A DNA stretch of 13,733 nucleotides from Candidatus Iainarchaeum sp. (GCA_013331625.1 DUGC01000111.1:1-13733), one strand, 5' to 3'; numbered from the stretch's first letter, positions 1 through 7,663 are shown. A program made the numbers and translations. The notes: generated by a model from the letters alone, not told the origin.

Positions 1-2614
1 CCGCCTGCGCTGCCGCAAGGCGCGCTATCGGCACCCTGTAAGGGGAGCAGCTTACGTTCGAGAGGCCGATGCGGTGGCAGAATTCAACCGAAGCGCTCTC
101 GCCTCCGTGCTCTCCGCAAATCCCGATGTCTATTTTGGGCTTTACGCTGCGGGCTTTCTGCACCCCCATTATCATGAGCTCTCCGACCCCTTTTTGGTCA
201 ATTGTTGCAAAAGGGTCGCTTTCAAGGATGCCTTTTTCCATGTAGGCCTGTATGAACCTGCCTGCATCGTCCCTTGAAAAGCCTAAAGTGGTCTGCGTGA
301 GGTCGTTGGTCCCAAAGGATATGAAATCAACTTCTTTTGCGATCTCCTCTGCGCTCACGCATGCGCGCGGGACTTCAAACATCGTGCCTATCGTGTATTT
401 TATCTGCCCCTTGGCATTGAGGCGCTGCGCCACTGCCTCGATCACCTGCTTTTGGTGCATGAATTCCTTCAAATTGCCGACAAGCGGGACCTCGATTTCA
501 GGGATGGGCGTAATTCCTTTTGCCTTCACATTGAGCGCTGCCTCAAATATTGCAGTTGCCTGCATTTCAGTGATTTCAGGATAGGTGATCCCCAGCCTGC
601 AGCCCCTGTGCCCGAGCATCGGGTTGAATTCATGGAGCGAATCCGAGATGTCGCGGATTTTCTGCATTGTAATCCCCATTTCATCTGCAAGTTCCTGCAT
701 CTCTTTTTCTTCCTTTGGCAAAAACTCGTGAAGTGGCGGGTCCAAAAGCCTGATTATTACAGGGAGGCCGTCCATTTCCGTAAAGAGGCCCTCAAAGTCG
801 CTCCTCTGGTATGGCAAAAGCTTGCCAAGGGCCTTCCTCCTCCCGCCCTCATCTTGCGAAAGGATCATTTCCCTCATTGCCTTTATCCTCTCGCCTTCAA
901 AGAACATGTGCTCAGTCCTGCACAGGCCAATCCCCTGCGCCCCAAAGCCGCGCGCCACTTTGCTGTCTTTTGGAGTGTCTGCATTGGTGCGCACTTCAAG
1001 GCGCTTATATGAATCCGCCCATTTCATGAGCGTTCCAAATGAACCGGACATTGTGGGCTCAACAAGCGGCATCTGGCCCGTGAAGACCTCGCCCGTGCCG
1101 CCATCAAGGGTTATGAAATCCCCTTCATTTACCACGAGGTTCTTTTTGGGCACTGAAAACATCTTCTGCTGCTCTGAAACCGCTATTTCCTCACAGCCCG
1201 CAACGCAGCACTTCCCCATTCCGCGCGCAACGACTGCTGCATGCGATGTCTTTCCGCCCCTTGCAGTGAGGATTCCCTGCGCGGCGTGCATGCCTTCAAT
1301 GTCTTCAGGGCTTGTTTCTGTCCTTACAAGGATTACCTTTTCCCCAAGGTCATTGAGCTCGGTTGCCCTCTCTGCAGTAAAAACCGCTTTTCCGACTGCG
1401 GCCCCGGGTGAGGCTGCGAGCCCTTTTGCGATTGCCTGCGCCTTCTTCTTTTCATTTGGATCTATCTGCTTGTGCAAGAGCTGGTCGAGCTGCTCGGGCT
1501 TTACCCTCATCACTGCCTCTTCGCGATTGATCAGCTTTTCATTCGCCATCTCGACAGCGATCCTGACCGCCGCCTGTGCGGTCCTCTTGCCGCCCCTTGT
1601 CTGGAGCATGTAGAGTTTCCCTTTCTCAAAAGTGAACTCGAAGTCCTGCATCTCGCGGTAGTGCTTTTCGAGCCTTCCATATATTTTTATCAGTTCGGCG
1701 TGCATTTTGGGGTGGGTCTTTTTCATTTCATCTATCGGGAGCGGCGTCCTTATGCCTGCAACGACATCCTCCCCTTGCGCATTGACCAAAAATTCGCCGT
1801 AGTGCTCAATTTCGCCCGTTGCCGGGTTTCTTGTGAATGCCACCCCTGTACCTGAGTCATCACCCATGTTTCCAAAGACCATTGCCTGCACATTTACCCC
1901 GGTGCCGGCGTCGCCACGGAGACTGTTGATCCTGCGGTAGCTTATTGCCCTTGGCGAGTTCCATGACTCGAACACTGCGTTGATGCCCATTTCAAGCTGC
2001 TCTATGGGCTCATTGGGGAACGAGACCCCTTTTTCAGATTTCACGACTTCCTTGTAGCGCAAAACAAGCTCTTTGAGGTCATCGGCTGAGAGGCCGGTGT
2101 CAAATTTCACCCCTTTGTCTTCCTTCATGCCATGGATTATTTCCTCAAATTTTGCATGCGGGATGCCCATGACGACATCACCGAACATGTTGATGAAGCG
2201 CCTGTAGGAATCGTATGCTGCCCGCGGATTTTTAGTGAGCTTTGCAAACGCCTCGACAGTGACATCATTCATGCCAAGGTTCAATACCGTGTCCATCATG
2301 CCCGGCATTGAGACATACGATCCTGAGCGCACTGAAACAAAAAGAGGGTTTTTCGGGCTGCCGAATTTTTTGCCCATTTTCCGCTCGAGCCTTGCAAGCG
2401 CCTGCCTTATTTGCCTGTCAAGCCCCTGCGGCCACTTCTTGCCGGATTTATAGTATGCATTACATGCAGCAGTTGTGATTGTAAAGCCGTACGGGACGCG
2501 CAATCCCGCTTTTGTCATTTCCGCAAGCTGGGCGCCCTTGTTTCCCAAAAAAAACTGGGATTCCTCGGTATTTGGGTTTTTTGTCTCATCGAACATGAAC
2601 ACGTATTTTGCCAT
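1..2614 (-). CDS. ppdK: Pyruvate, phosphate dikinase (3' end cut by window edge)
   Basis: Interconverts pyruvate + ATP + Pi and phosphoenolpyruvate + AMP + PPi in the cytoplasm. I translated the whole minus-strand frame from the ATG at 2614-2612 to the left edge: 871 codons with no stop. An N-terminal ATP-grasp half (about residues 1-340) is followed by the swivelling phosphohistidine domain, with GGKTSHAAVVARGMGKCCV and the phospho-accepting His at residue 458 (codon 1243-1241). The C-terminal PEP/pyruvate TIM barrel (about 520-871) carries GIGLCRTEHMFF, NPMLGHRGCRLG, FGTNDLTQTT and ICGEHGG with the catalytic Cys at residue 833. The last visible residues, SCSPYRVPIARLAAAQAA, are the usual family C-terminus, so only a few residues are missing. 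The start is set by a GAGGTGA ribosome binding site 8 bases upstream. It diverges from the NAD kinase gene. Nothing is odd except Lys for the more common Met in GG(M/K)TSHAA. Confidence 0.97.
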   Translation of the reverse strand, partial: MAKYVFMFDETKNPNTEESQFFLGNKGAQLAEMTKAGLRVPYGFTITTAACNAYYKSGKKWPQGLDRQIRQALARLERKMGKKFGSPKNPLFVSVRSGSYVSMPGMMDTVLNLGMNDVTVEAFAKLTKNPRAAYDSYRRFINMFGDVVMGIPHAKFEEIIHGMKEDKGVKFDTGLSADDLKELVLRYKEVVKSEKGVSFPNEPIEQLEMGINAVFESWNSPRAISYRRINSLRGDAGTGVNVQAMVFGNMGDDSGTGVAFTRNPATGEIEHYGEFLVNAQGEDVVAGIRTPLPIDEMKKTHPKMHAELIKIYGRLEKHYREMQDFEFTFEKGKLYMLQTRGGKRTAQAAVRIAVEMANEKLINREEAVMRVKPEQLDQLLHKQIDPNEKKKAQAIAKGLAASPGAAVGKAVFTAERATELNDLGEKVILVRTETSPEDIEGMHAAQGILTARGGKTSHAAVVARGMGKCCVAGCEEIAVSEQQKMFSVPKKNLVVNEGDFITLDGGTGEVFTGQMPLVEPTMSGSFGTLMKWADSYKRLEVRTNADTPKDSKVARGFGAQGIGLCRTEHMFFEGERIKAMREMILSQDEGGRRKALGKLLPYQRSDFEGLFTEMDGLPVIIRLLDPPLHEFLPKEEKEMQELADEMGITMQKIRDISDSLHEFNPMLGHRGCRLGITYPEITEMQATAIFEAALNVKAKGITPIPEIEVPLVGNLKEFMHQKQVIEAVAQRLNAKGQIKYTIGTMFEVPRACVSAEEIAKEVDFISFGTNDLTQTTLGFSRDDAGRFIQAYMEKGILESDPFATIDQKGVGELMIMGVQKARSVKPKIDIGICGEHGGESASVEFCHRIGLSNVSCSPYRVPIARLAAAQA

Positions 2615-2622
2615 TTTTCCGC

Positions 2623-2629
2623 TCACCTC
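2623..2629 (-). promoter_or_regulatory. Ribosome binding site of ppdK
   Basis: GAGGTGA on the minus strand, 8 bases before the ATG at 2614. It is a near-perfect match to the archaeal anti-Shine-Dalgarno sequence and fixes the start of the dikinase gene. Confidence 0.8.
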
Positions 2630-2668
2630 AAGGCCATTAATGAAATACAATCTAAGAGCCTGAAAACA

Positions 2669-2676
2669 TTTATAAA
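2669..2676 (-). promoter_or_regulatory. TATA box of ppdK
   Basis: The palindromic TTTATAAA lies about 59 bases upstream of the ppdK ATG. With the usual archaeal TATA-to-start spacing (about 27 bases), transcription would begin near 2646, giving a leader of roughly 32 bases that contains the GAGGTGA site. The core is symmetric, so orientation is assigned from the gene it would serve. Confidence 0.55.
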
Positions 2677-2738
2677 AACAGGGCAGAAAGTGCATTTGCA
2701 CAAAATTAGCCTGAAAAATTAACCGGAAGGCAAAGCGC

Positions 2739-2744
2739 TTTTAA
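2739..2744 (+). promoter_or_regulatory. TATA-like box of the NAD kinase gene
   Basis: TTTTAA centred about 28 bases before the NAD kinase ATG, in the otherwise GC-richer context GCGCTTTTAACCCC. The spacing would put the transcript start at or beside the ATG, and no ribosome binding site precedes that ATG, so a leaderless mRNA is likely. Confidence 0.5.
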
Positions 2745-2769
2745 CCCCTTTCCACTTCAATTCCAAAAC

Positions 2770-3561
2770 ATGAAAGTTGAATGCATAGGGATTGCGGGAA
2801 GGAAGAGGAACGCGCTTGCGGCAAAAACCGCGATTGAAGCGGTCGCAATTCTTAAGGAAAAAAATATCGCGGTGCAAATTGAGAGGGGCTTTTTGAAGAT
2901 CGGGGGCGAAAGATGCATCCCTGTCAAAAAATTCAGCTGTGACATCGTGCTCTCTTTTGGCGGGGACGGGACTTTGCTGCAGGCCTGCCGCGATATCGGG
3001 AAAAAAATTCCGGTGATGGGGATAAACTGCGGCAACATCGGGTTTTTGCAGTCATATAAGGCGCAGGAGATTGCCGGTGCAATCGGGGACATAAGCGCAG
3101 GAAAATTTGAAATTGAAAAGCGCACGCGCATTCTGGCGCGCATAGATTCAAAGAGTGCCGGAGAGGCCCTCAATGAGGTCCTCGTGGTCCCTGCAAAGGC
3201 GGGAAGGCTGCTGCGCTACAAGCTCAAGATCGGCGGTGAAGGGAGAACAGAAGCCGGTGATGGCCTTATTGTTGCAACTCCGACCGGCTCGAGCGCGCAT
3301 GCACTATCTGCAGGGGGGCCTGTTGTGAAGGGCAATGCGGCAGTGTTTGTAGTGGTTTCCGTCAACCCTGTTGATTGGAAGCACCGGCCTTTGGTCATCA
3401 ATGACCATGAAAAGGTTGCAATTTCAGACTTTGAAAAAGGGATACGGGCAGAGCTCATAATTGACGGGCAGAAAAGGTTTGGGATAAGGAAAAAAGTGGT
3501 GCTTTTAAAGGGCTCGGAAGTGCTTTTTGCAAGGCGCAAGGAATTTCATAAAACCGGATAA
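2770..3561 (+). CDS. nadK: ATP-NAD kinase
   Basis: Phosphorylates NAD to NADP using ATP or polyphosphate; cytoplasmic. The 263-residue protein has the family signature GGDGT at residues 64-68, the NE pair at 135-136 (in ALNEVLVV), and the conserved block at 164-184 that reads DGLIVATPTGSSAHALSAGG. Length is normal for the single-domain archaeal/bacterial family. The ATG is preceded by a TATA-like box at the leaderless distance and by no ribosome binding site; the first residues (MKVECIGIAG) form the expected first strand of the fold. It stands between the divergent dikinase and the isoprenoid cluster, 127 bases from the next gene, so it is probably its own transcription unit. A cofactor-supply link to HMG-CoA reductase is conceivable, but the reductase keeps a residue associated with NADH preference, so I do not infer one. 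Confidence 0.95.
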   Translation: MKVECIGIAGRKRNALAAKTAIEAVAILKEKNIAVQIERGFLKIGGERCIPVKKFSCDIVLSFGGDGTLLQACRDIGKKIPVMGINCGNIGFLQSYKAQEIAGAIGDISAGKFEIEKRTRILARIDSKSAGEALNEVLVVPAKAGRLLRYKLKIGGEGRTEAGDGLIVATPTGSSAHALSAGGPVVKGNAAVFVVVSVNPVDWKHRPLVINDHEKVAISDFEKGIRAELIIDGQKRFGIRKKVVLLKGSEVLFARRKEFHKTG

Positions 3562-3630
3562 AATAGCCATGTTTGGATTTTGGGGGGCATTATAGATAGG
3601 AAACAACCCCTTCCTTCGTCATCTGCCAAC

Positions 3631-3635
3631 TTTTT
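3631..3635 (+). terminator. Possible T-run terminator after nadK
   Basis: Run of five T in the 127-base gap between nadK and the next gene, ahead of that gene's TATA box. Archaeal termination often occurs at short T-tracts. No hairpin was seen. Weak evidence only. Confidence 0.25.
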
Positions 3636-3655
3636 AATGGACAAAAGTCGTAACA

Positions 3656-3663
3656 TTTATATA
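3656..3663 (+). promoter_or_regulatory. TATA box of the 67-residue protein gene
   Basis: TTTATATA centred 29 bases before the ATG at 3689, in the context ACATTTATATAGG. This is one of the best-formed archaeal TATA boxes in the window and supports both the reality of the small gene and its chosen start. Confidence 0.65.
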
Positions 3664-3688
3664 GGCGTTTTGCCACAAAAGAAGGTTC

Positions 3689-3892
3689 ATGAACCAGCAC
3701 AAGCAAACAGCTGACCTGTTAAAGACGGGGAAGGCAAAAGCAAAGGCGCGCATTGAAATAGCGCTCGAATACCTCAAAAGGCATGCAAAGGCAGACAGCA
3801 CAAATGAACTCATCAAGGCCGGCATTGCCAAAAAGAAGGCGCGCAAAAAAATTGTTGAAAGGTACATTTCAGGCCTGCAGCAGGCTTATTAA
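3689..3892 (+). CDS. Small basic protein with two internal repeats, unknown function
   Basis: I do not recognise this 67-residue protein. It is rich in Lys and Ala, predicted helical, with no signal peptide or membrane segment and no Cys. It consists of two copies of a roughly 20-residue unit, residues 10-29 and 41-60 (offset 31). Conserved positions are Leu10/41, Lys12/43, Gly14/45, Ala16/47, Lys17/48, Lys19/50, Ala20/51, Arg21/52, Ile24/55 and Tyr28/59, i.e. 10 of 20 identical. The pattern LxKxGxAKxKARxxI looks like a short helix-turn-helix hairpin with a basic second helix, so nucleic-acid binding is possible but unproven. A good TATA box precedes it, GC content matches its neighbours, and the gap to the reductase gene is only 39 bases. 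The small size and simple composition leave some doubt that it is a gene. Confidence 0.7.
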   Translation: MNQHKQTADLLKTGKAKAKARIEIALEYLKRHAKADSTNELIKAGIAKKKARKKIVERYISGLQQAY

Positions 3893-3903
3893 GCATGCTG
3901 TGC

Positions 3904-3909
3904 ATAAAG
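3904..3909 (+). promoter_or_regulatory. TATA-like box before HMG-CoA reductase
   Basis: ATAAAG in GCATAAAGTATC, centred about 26 bases before the ATG at 3932 and compatible with a leaderless start. No strong ribosome binding site precedes that ATG. The box is imperfect, so co-transcription with the small upstream gene is also possible. Confidence 0.35.
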
Positions 3910-3931
3910 TATCACTTCCGGGATTGGAAAA

Positions 3932-5218
3932 ATGTCTACCTCCAAGGTTTCAAAGTTCTATGAAAAGCCCCTTGCCGAAAGGGTGGCGATTGTAAAGGAG
4001 TTCGGCTCGCTCACTGATGGGGAAGCGGCGCTTTTGGGAAAGTTCGGGGCCCTTGATTTTGAGGTTGCAAACCGCATGATTGAAAATGTGTATTCCGCAT
4101 TCCCCCTGCCTTTGGGGATTGCAACCAATTTTGTGGTTAACGGCAGGGAGTACCTTGTCCCTTTCGCGCTCGAAGAGCCAAGCGTTGTTGCCGCCGCGAG
4201 CAATGCTGCAAAGCTGTGTTCCGGCTTTGAAGCCAAGGCAACCGAGCCTGTGATGATCGGGCAGATACAGCTTGTGAAGGTGAAAGACCCCAAAAAAGCG
4301 ATTGCTGCAATTAAGAAGGCGCAAAGGGAATTGCTGGAAATTGCAAACGCGGGCGATTCCACTTTGGTTAAATTCGGGGGAGGCGCAAGGAGGATAGAAG
4401 CAAGGGCAATATCAACAAAGCGGGGAAAAATGGTCATTTTGCATTTACTTGTGGATGTGCGGGACGCGATGGGGGCAAATGCGGTAAATACCATGTGCGA
4501 GCGCATCTCGGGGCGTATTGAAGAGATCACTAAAGCAAAAACAAGGCTCAAAATCATATCAAACCTTGCGGTCCACAGGACTGTGAAGGCAAAGGGGCTC
4601 TGGAAAAAAGAGGAACTCGGGGAGGATGCAATCGGAAAAGTTTTGGACGCTTACGAATTTGCCGCAAATGACGAGTTCCGCGCATGCACCCATAACAAGG
4701 GAATAATGAACGGGATTGATGCTGTCGTGATTGCCACGGGGAATGATTTCCGCGCAGTTGAAGCAGGGGCGCATGCATTCGCCTCGCGCAGCGGGAAATA
4801 TAAGCCGCTTACAAAATATTACTCCGATAAGCAGGGGAATTTAATCGGTGAAATTGAATTACCCATGGCTGTGGGGCTTGTGGGAGGCGCCACGAAGACA
4901 CACCCTATTGCAAAGATCAATGTGAAATTACTGGGGGTAAAGAGCGCATCAGAGCTTGCGGAATTGATTGCTTCAGTAGGATTGGCGCAGAACTTTGCCG
5001 CGCTGCGCGCGCTTGCAAACGAAGGGATACAAAAGGGGCACATGAGGCTGCATGCAAAAAACATTGCCGTGCTGGCAGGGGCGCAGGGGATTGCGATTGA
5101 GGAGATTGCAGGGCAGATAGTAAAGGAAGGGAACATCAGCGTCAGCAGGGCAAAGGAGATTTTGGGGGAAAAAGAAATGCTGACTACAACTGGCAAAAGC
5201 CCCGCCGGAGGAAACTAA
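3932..5218 (+). CDS. mvaA: HMG-CoA reductase, class II (bacterial type)
   Basis: Reduces HMG-CoA to mevalonate with two NAD(P)H; soluble, no membrane anchor. The 428 residues follow the Pseudomonas mevalonii class II enzyme throughout, as I recall that sequence: MIENVYSAFPLPLG at 49-62, EEPSVVAAAS at 81-90, DAMGANAVNTMCE at 178-190, THNKGIMNGID at 253-263, ATGNDFRAVEAGAHAFA at 268-284, LVGGATKTHP at 316-325 and GHMRLHAKNIA at 369-379. The four catalytic residues map to Glu82, Lys256, Asp272 and His370. Asp142 (in ANAGDST) aligns with Asp146 of the P. mevalonii enzyme, a determinant of NADH preference, so NADH use is inferred. Most archaea carry class I; class II is known in Archaeoglobus and Thermoplasmatales and is attributed to transfer from bacteria. 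It stands at the head of the mevalonate cluster, 58 bases before HMG-CoA synthase. Confidence 0.96.
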   Translation: MSTSKVSKFYEKPLAERVAIVKEFGSLTDGEAALLGKFGALDFEVANRMIENVYSAFPLPLGIATNFVVNGREYLVPFALEEPSVVAAASNAAKLCSGFEAKATEPVMIGQIQLVKVKDPKKAIAAIKKAQRELLEIANAGDSTLVKFGGGARRIEARAISTKRGKMVILHLLVDVRDAMGANAVNTMCERISGRIEEITKAKTRLKIISNLAVHRTVKAKGLWKKEELGEDAIGKVLDAYEFAANDEFRACTHNKGIMNGIDAVVIATGNDFRAVEAGAHAFASRSGKYKPLTKYYSDKQGNLIGEIELPMAVGLVGGATKTHPIAKINVKLLGVKSASELAELIASVGLAQNFAALRALANEGIQKGHMRLHAKNIAVLAGAQGIAIEEIAGQIVKEGNISVSRAKEILGEKEMLTTTGKSPAGGN

Positions 5219-5230
5219 CACACCGGTTAG

Positions 5231-5238
5231 CTTTAAAG
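5231..5238 (+). promoter_or_regulatory. TATA box of the HMG-CoA synthase operon
   Basis: CTTTAAAG lies about 43 bases before the synthase ATG. The predicted transcript start near 5261 leaves a leader of about 16 bases that contains an AGTGAG ribosome binding site (GTGA at 5266-5269, 7 bases from the ATG). Confidence 0.5.
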
Positions 5239-5250
5239 GATGGAAAATTG

Positions 5251-5256
5251 TTTTTT
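5251..5256 (+). terminator. Possible T-run terminator after mvaA
   Basis: Run of six T, 33 bases past the reductase stop and just before the predicted transcript start of the next operon. Consistent with archaeal T-tract termination; no hairpin seen. Confidence 0.3.
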
Positions 5257-5276
5257 AATGGAGCAGTGAGCAAAAG

Positions 5277-6329
5277 ATGAATGTCGGAATTGTCGGTTAC
5301 GGCGCATATATCCCGAAGAAAAGGATAACTGTTGAGGAGATCGCACGCGTTTGGAAAAAGGACGGGAAGAAGATCTCGGCAGGGATTGGCGTCAAGGAAA
5401 AAGCAGTCGCCTCATGGGATGAGGACGCGGCTACGATTGCAGTTGAGGCTGCAAGGCTGGCACTTGACGTGGCGCATATCGGGGCGGAGAAGATTGATGC
5501 CATCTATGTAGGGTCAGAATCGCACCCATATGCGGTGAAGACCACCTCCTCAATTGTAGGTGAGGCCCTCAATGCGGGGCAGGATTACATGTGCGCTGAC
5601 CTTGAATTTGCATGCAAGGCAGGGACGGCAGGATTGCAGATCGTGTATGGTTTTGCAAAGGCAGGGATGATAAGGTACGGGCTTGCGATAGGGGCTGACA
5701 CTGCGCAGGGAAGGCCGGGGGATGCGCTTGAATTTACTGCAGGCTCGGGCGGCGCTGCATTCATTGTGGGAAGCAAAAAGGAGGAAATAATTGCGGAAAT
5801 AAATGACACTTACTCATTCACTACCGATACCCCTGATTTTTGGAGAAGGCAGCACGCGCAGTTTCCGCGCCACGCAGGAAGGTTTACAGGAGAGCCTGCA
5901 TACTTTAAGCATGTAGTGAGCGCTTCAAAGAACATGATGAAAAAGGCAGGGATGGAGCCAAAGGATTTTGACTACGCGGTGTTCCACCAGCCAAACGGCA
6001 AGTTCCCTGTGAGGGCGGCAAAAATACTGGGATTTCGCGATCAGCACATTAAGCAGGGGCTTTTGACGCCAACAATCGGAAACACCTATTCGGGGGCCTC
6101 CATGGTGGGGCTTGCAAGCGTTCTTGACATTGCAAAGGCAGGGGACAAGGTTCTTGTCACCTCATACGGATCGGGGGCCGGAAGCGACGCATTTATCCTT
6201 ACAGTGACTAAAAATATAGAGAAGAAGAGGGCGAAGGTGCCGCTGCTTGAAGCGATTAAGGAAAAAGAGTATGTTGACTATGCGCAGTATGCAATACACC
6301 GCAAAAAGATAAAGACGCTGGGTGAGTGA
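5277..6329 (+). CDS. Hydroxymethylglutaryl-CoA synthase, archaeal type
   Basis: Condenses acetyl-CoA with acetoacetyl-CoA to give HMG-CoA. The 350-residue length and sequence fit the archaeal family rather than the longer eukaryotic/bacterial one. Visible active-site elements are GSESHPYAVK at 79-88 with Glu81, ADLEFACKAGTAGLQ at 107-121 with nucleophile Cys113, FHQPNGKFP at 236-244 with His237, and GNTYSGASMVGLAS at 268-281. In Methanothermococcus thermolithotrophicus the equivalent protein forms a complex with thiolase and a DUF35 protein that channels acetoacetyl-CoA; all three genes occur here in the same order, but with a membrane microprotein gene inserted between synthase and thiolase. 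The stop codon is followed directly by that gene's ATG. The final codons (GGTGAG) double as its ribosome binding site. The start has an AGTGAG site 7 bases upstream. Confidence 0.96.
   Translation: MNVGIVGYGAYIPKKRITVEEIARVWKKDGKKISAGIGVKEKAVASWDEDAATIAVEAARLALDVAHIGAEKIDAIYVGSESHPYAVKTTSSIVGEALNAGQDYMCADLEFACKAGTAGLQIVYGFAKAGMIRYGLAIGADTAQGRPGDALEFTAGSGGAAFIVGSKKEEIIAEINDTYSFTTDTPDFWRRQHAQFPRHAGRFTGEPAYFKHVVSASKNMMKKAGMEPKDFDYAVFHQPNGKFPVRAAKILGFRDQHIKQGLLTPTIGNTYSGASMVGLASVLDIAKAGDKVLVTSYGSGAGSDAFILTVTKNIEKKRAKVPLLEAIKEKEYVDYAQYAIHRKKIKTLGE
6321..6325 (+). promoter_or_regulatory. Ribosome binding site inside the synthase gene end
   Basis: GGTGA in the last codons of HMG-CoA synthase, 4 bases before the ATG at 6330. 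The same motif with the same 4-base spacing precedes the thiolase start (6488-6492). This is the main evidence that the intervening small ORF is translated. Confidence 0.7.
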
Positions 6330-6500
6330 ATGGAAGCATGGATCGGTAAAACTATTATCGGGATGGCAGTTTTCTTTATAGTTTACGCCGGGATAAATAT
6401 TTTCATCATGGGCAAAAATGACTTATTTAATCCGGTGGTGGCGACAATTTTTTTCGGGATAATAGCAGGTTACTTTGCAAAAAAAGCGGTGAAAACATGA
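6330..6500 (+). CDS. 56-residue two-helix membrane protein, unknown function
   Basis: Not recognised. The protein starts MEAWIGKTIIGMAVFFIVYA and has two hydrophobic stretches, about residues 8-27 and 35-50, joined by a short polar turn (MGKNDLFNP), with a basic tail ending KKAVKT. This is a helical hairpin of minimum size. The lysines at both ends (Lys7; Lys51, Lys52, Lys55) suggest both termini on the cytoplasmic side. It is fitted exactly between HMG-CoA synthase and thiolase: its ATG directly follows the synthase TGA, and its stop overlaps the thiolase start in ATGA. GGTGA ribosome binding sites stand 4 bases before both this ATG and the thiolase ATG. GC content is about 38%, lower than neighbours, partly because hydrophobic codons are T-rich. 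A role in tethering the synthase/thiolase/DUF35 complex to the membrane is my speculation. Confidence 0.75.
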   Translation: MEAWIGKTIIGMAVFFIVYAGINIFIMGKNDLFNPVVATIFFGIIAGYFAKKAVKT

Positions 6501-7663
6501 GGGGCGTCAGCATTGTTGGCGCAGGTCAGACCTCCTTTGGCGAACACTGGGAGAAAAGTTTCAAGGAATTGATAGCGGAAGCCGGGATAAAAGCGATTGA
6601 TGATTCGGGCCTTGCAAGAAAGGATATCCAGGCGGTTTACGGCGGATGCATGGCATCGGGAAGGTTCATCGGCCAAGAGCACATAGGGGCGCTCATTGCT
6701 GACCAGCTGGGGCTCAACCCTATCCCCTCAACAAGGCTTGAAGCCGCATGCGCTAGCGGCGGGGTTGCCTTGAGGAACGGCTACATTGCAGTGGCAAGCG
6801 GATTGTATGATATTGTTGCCGTCGGCGGAATTGAGAAGATGACTGAAGTGAGCACTGAGGATGCAAGCTTTGCCCTTGGGGGCGCGGGGGACCAGGAAAC
6901 GGAGCTATTCATGGGAGCGACATTTCCTGCACTTTATGCACTGATGGCGCGCTCACATATGAAGGAATTCGGGACAACTGAAGAGCAGATGGCATCGGTC
7001 AGCGTTAAAAATCACAAGAATGCTGTCCACAATCCTTTCGCGCAGTTCCGCACCGAAATCACTGTTGAGCAGGTCATGCAGTCAGGCTATGTCGCTTCCC
7101 CTTTGAAGCTGCTTGACTGCTCACCTATTAGCGACGGGGCAGCGGCAGTCATATTGTGCGCTTCAGATGTAGCAAAAAAAATGAAAATGGACGGGAAAGC
7201 CGTGGAGATAATTGCGAGCACGCAGGCTTCAGACACACTGGCGCTTGCACACAGGCACAACCTTTATGAAACCCGCGCAGCTAAAATTGCCGCTGATCAG
7301 GCCTATAAGCAGGCAGGAATAAAACCGGCAGATGTGAGTTTTGCTGAGGCACATGACTGTTTTAGTGCAGCGGAGATAATGGCAATTGAAGCATTGGGAT
7401 TCTGTAAGCAGGGGGAAGGCGGAAAGTTCACGGAACAGGGAAATACTGCACTTAATGGGGCTATACCTGTAAATACATCAGGAGGCCTGAAAGCTTGTGG
7501 GCATCCGGTAGCAGCAACAGGGGTAAAGCAGGCAATAGAAGCGTATCTCCAGCTCAATGAAATGGCCGGCAAAAGGCAGGTCAGGGGGGCGGAAACAGGG
7601 TTAACGCACAATGTGGGCGGGTCGGGCGCGACTGCGGTAGTGCATATTTACAGGAGGCTTTAA
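6497..7663 (+). CDS. Acetoacetyl-CoA thiolase (acetyl-CoA C-acetyltransferase)
   Basis: Condenses two acetyl-CoA into acetoacetyl-CoA, the first step of the mevalonate pathway. At 388 residues it fits the archaeal thiolase family of the HMG-CoA synthase complex. Motifs are RLEAACASGGVALRNGY at 80-96 with nucleophile Cys85, SPISDGAAAVI at 209-219, AEAHDCFSAAE at 283-293 with His286, GGLKACGHPVAATG at 329-342 with His336, and HNVGGSGATAVVH at 371-383. The start overlaps the upstream stop (ATGA) and has a GGTGA site 4 bases before it, implying translational coupling. Two bases separate its stop from the DUF35 ATG. In methanogens the enzyme feeds acetoacetyl-CoA directly to the synthase through a shared CoA site bridged by DUF35. 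A sterol-carrier-type thiolase of other function is unlikely in this context. Confidence 0.94.
   Translation: MRGVSIVGAGQTSFGEHWEKSFKELIAEAGIKAIDDSGLARKDIQAVYGGCMASGRFIGQEHIGALIADQLGLNPIPSTRLEAACASGGVALRNGYIAVASGLYDIVAVGGIEKMTEVSTEDASFALGGAGDQETELFMGATFPALYALMARSHMKEFGTTEEQMASVSVKNHKNAVHNPFAQFRTEITVEQVMQSGYVASPLKLLDCSPISDGAAAVILCASDVAKKMKMDGKAVEIIASTQASDTLALAHRHNLYETRAAKIAADQAYKQAGIKPADVSFAEAHDCFSAAEIMAIEALGFCKQGEGGKFTEQGNTALNGAIPVNTSGGLKACGHPVAATGVKQAIEAYLQLNEMAGKRQVRGAETGLTHNVGGSGATAVVHIYRRL

Noticed and set aside
822..1613. 263-codon plus-strand ORF opposite ppdK
   Set aside because: It is antisense to a fully intact pyruvate, phosphate dikinase frame and its translation is Ser/Pro/Ala-rich with no motif.
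3958..4557. 199-codon minus-strand ORF
   Set aside because: Shadow of the HMG-CoA reductase gene; the reductase frame carries all catalytic residues.
3631..5262. Repeated TTTTTAATGGA at 3631-3641 and 5252-5262, both upstream of a gene
   Set aside because: Many 11-base repeats are expected by chance in 13.7 kb; the positions differ relative to the starts, so a shared operator is not supported.
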